Source of the DNA: Lutjanus erythropterus
Lineage: Eukaryota; Chordata; Actinopteri; Lutjaniformes; Lutjanidae
Length of the DNA stretch: 64,000 nucleotides
Assembly (NCBI GenBank): GCA_020091685.1
Contig: CM034599.1
Span: forward strand, 7,720,836 to 7,784,835
Reading direction: 5' to 3'
A model generated the notes under the pieces. It was not told the DNA's origin. It did not search any database and worked only from the letters and a program-made list of their open reading frames with translations. Within the stretch, counting starts at the first letter, position 1; the number at the start of each line of letters is the position of its first letter. Of the stretch, positions 62,002-64,000 are shown one piece after another. Both the position numbers and the translations under genes were made by a program.

Positions 62002-62148
62002 TCAGTCATCGGCGACAATGGACAGAGCACGCAACTCGCTGAGCTTGGCCTCCGTCTCCCTCTCCCTCTGCTCATCAGTCAACCCTGCCTGGTCGATCTG
62101 GTCTGTTAGCTCGCTGAAGATCTTGTACATTTCAGTGAAATAGACCAC
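62002..62148 (-). CDS. bin3: Bridging integrator 3, last coding exon
   Basis: BIN3 is a small N-BAR protein that binds curved membrane and is tied to actin organisation and cytokinesis. This exon (acceptor CTGCCCTCCAG on the minus strand at 62149) encodes 48 residues and a stop: VVYFTEMYKIFSELTDQIDQ, then a charged segment, ending LSELRALSIVADD. The ending and the DEQRERE-x-EAKLSELRALSIVADD pattern match what I recall of the human BIN3 C-terminus almost exactly. The residues form the end of the last BAR helix and the short tail. The preceding exon, expected to end in a YF-x-P-x-FESL-like segment, was not found up to 64000, so the rest of the gene is off the right edge. Orientation is convergent with acsl. 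Confidence 0.9.
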   Translation of the reverse strand: MVYFTEMYKIFSELTDQIDQAGLTDEQRERETEAKLSELRALSIVADD

Positions 62149-64000
62149 CTGGAGGGCAGGAAGGAAAAAGAAAGACTTTTAAAAATAGTCCTGTCTGCCC
62201 TCTGATAAAGACCGGACAGGGTCAATCCACAGGCCTTTCTTAGAAGGAGAAAAACTCAAAAATCATATCCAAACTCTGCTCCACTTGCACAAATCTAACC
62301 TCGCTGTTGCTTACACTAGTCGGAAGCTGCTGGTCTCATACCTCTTCAACCCTGCTAATGAGAAGTGATTCGAGAGGAGAAGAGGGAGCCCACAGATATC
62401 AAACAACTCAGACAAAGCCCCCAAAAACCCAGCACTTCAGTGGGTAGTGACCCTGCTTTTCTCTCCCAATCTGAACAAGAGATAGAGAGTGTTCACTGAA
62501 AGCTTTCTTGACACTTCCCACCCCTGCTTCTTCCCCTTAGTTCATGAGTCAGGCTCCCTAGAGAGTTGCTTTGATGATTAATAGACTTTAATCACATTAC
62601 AAGACTCCAGAAGAGTAGGCAGAGAATGAAAGTACTGGGAAATACAACCCCTTGAAACCCACACACACATACACACATCTCAATATTTATTCATGTGGCG
62701 ATGCATACGATACCTCACTCTTAAGGGGGCATTGTTGGCTACTCTGAAATTGCATGTGTGTCCTATTGTAAGGTGAAACCAAAGACCAACCAAGATACCA
62801 GTGGGAAAAATGCCCCCTGATTTGTTTAAGGTCACAATAAAATAGCATCAAGTTGGAAATGAACTAAGTAGAGCTGCAACAATTAATTGATTAGTTGTCA
62901 ACTACTAAATTAATTGCCAGCAATTTTAATATTCAATCAGTTTGAGTATTTTTTTTTAAAATAAAAAAAGTCAAAATTCTCTGATTCCGGCTTCTTAAAT
63001 GTGATTTTCTTTCTGGTTTCTTTGCTCCTCTATGACATTAAACTGAATACCTTTGGGTTGTGGACAACACAAGACATTTAAGAATGTCTTCTTGGGCTGT
63101 GGGAATCAATGATCGACATTTTTAACCATTTTATAGACCAAACAATTAATCGAATGATCAAGAAAATAACTGGCAGATTAATCGACAATAAAAATCTTAT
63201 GTAGAAATAACATTTGTCTCACTATCTCTTTGACACCGTCAGCCAAAGGGAAAAAATCAAGTTTCTAAACCACACTGAACAAGCCTTTTTAAGTTCTCAG
63301 TCTGAAAGACTTTTGTATGTTTATACCAATATTTGCCACCTAAACCACATGAGTGGGCCATAAGTATCGGGTTACTGCTGTTTGTGGGGGTAAAGCGGAT
63401 ATTTTTTTTCCCGGAAAGTGGCTGTTGAAAGGGCCATCGGAAATGTCCATATGACCAGTGATGATAATGTACACCAGATCAGTGTCTGGGTGCCCTCTGT
63501 AGCATAGACACTCTACTATTACAATTAGTCGAGTCACCACGAGGAGTAAACGCAGCCTCACACAACTGTGACCACCTACGATACAACGAGCCTTTCGGTA
63601 AAGCAGAGCTTTAATTTACATGACTTCTGTCTGGGCATTTTAACATACCATAGTCCCAGCTGCTTAATATTTATACAGAGAGGTTACACTTTGACCTCAT
63701 AGCCTACAAAAATAATGAATAATTTAAGTTGCATCCTTAACAATGCGTGACCACTGTTTCAGGAAACAAAGAAAATCTGAAAGATGGACAAAGAAAGTAA
63801 TCTTTTTTAACAATGAACACATGCAGCAGAGAATGCAAAACTGAGAAAAAGAAATCAAGACAATGTCTCAATTCATCAACATCTGTACAGGTGGACGGGT
63901 CAGGCCAAGTGTCCCATTGACAGTCGCTGGACAGGACTCGTGGTAGTGAAGCCGAAGCCTCACAACAAAGGCAGCCTTTGTGCCTTTTCCTGCTGCCGCT
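62149..64000. other. bin3 last intron (partial)
   Basis: Non-coding apart from the MITE at 62870-63200. A polypyrimidine tract precedes the acceptor on the minus strand. I found no further bin3 exon. Confidence 0.55.
62870..63200. mobile_element. GGGCTGCA-family MITE in bin3 intron
   Basis: Left AGAGCTGCAACAATTAATTG, internal GATTCCGGCTTCTTAAATGT and GGACAACACAAGACATTTAA, right AATTAATCGAATGATCAAG with CAGATTAATCGACA. A fairly complete copy of the family also at 28380, 30860 and 32330. Confidence 0.7.

Noticed and set aside
1-64000. CRISPR arrays, tRNA or rRNA genes, bacterial-type operons
   Set aside because: None seen; tandem repeats present are eukaryotic micro- and minisatellites, and the only tRNA-like sequence is the 18-base primer site.
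62149-64000. More bin3 exons
   Set aside because: Scanned the minus strand for the expected penultimate exon (YF-x-P-x-FESL) and found nothing convincing.

Overview
The window looks like nuclear DNA of a ray-finned fish, probably a percomorph. The evidence is AT-rich introns with GT-AG splice sites, no operons, vertebrate-type multi-exon genes, and dense small interspersed repeats that recur across fish genomes (elements ending in AGTGGTGGAA, GGGACAGTTCACC and GGGCTGCA, plus an L2-like LINE tail). All coding models below were built by hand from splice signals, reading phase and family recall; no search was run.

Layout: (1) 0.7-3.4 kb, minus strand: ubl4a, exons 1-3 of a GET/BAG6-pathway ubiquitin-like protein; its last exon lies off the left edge. 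(2) 8.4-27.1 kb, plus strand: a complete 19-exon gene for a 683-residue PKG I beta-like cGMP-dependent protein kinase, probably with an upstream non-coding exon ending at 5488. (3) 28.8-58.7 kb, plus strand: a complete long-chain acyl-CoA synthetase of the ACSL1/5/6 group, 19 coding exons and 717 residues, with a 5' UTR exon ending at 28887 and a 12.4 kb first intron. (4) 62.0-62.15 kb, minus strand: the last coding exon of bin3 (an N-BAR protein), the rest lying off the right edge. ubl4a and the kinase gene are divergent; acsl and bin3 converge. The four proteins have different jobs (tail-anchored protein targeting, cGMP signalling, fatty-acid activation, membrane/actin remodelling), and nothing suggests a functional cluster.

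The most notable point is the kinase. Its frame, exon phases and length are intact, but residues needed for catalysis are replaced: the beta3 ATP lysine is Arg407, the DFG motif is Gly-Ser-Arg (519-521), the first glycine of the glycine loop is Thr384, and the phosphate-binding arginine of cGMP site A is His193. Site B and the catalytic-loop Asp501 and Asn506 are kept. It therefore reads as an intact cGMP-binding pseudokinase paralog of PKG I rather than a dead gene.

The rest is introns and intergenic DNA filled with MITE-like elements, a LINE fragment, microsatellites, a ~105 bp minisatellite, and a degraded minus-strand endogenous retrovirus in an acsl intron (integrase-end fragment, a possible gag start, and an 18-base tRNA-Leu-type primer-binding site).
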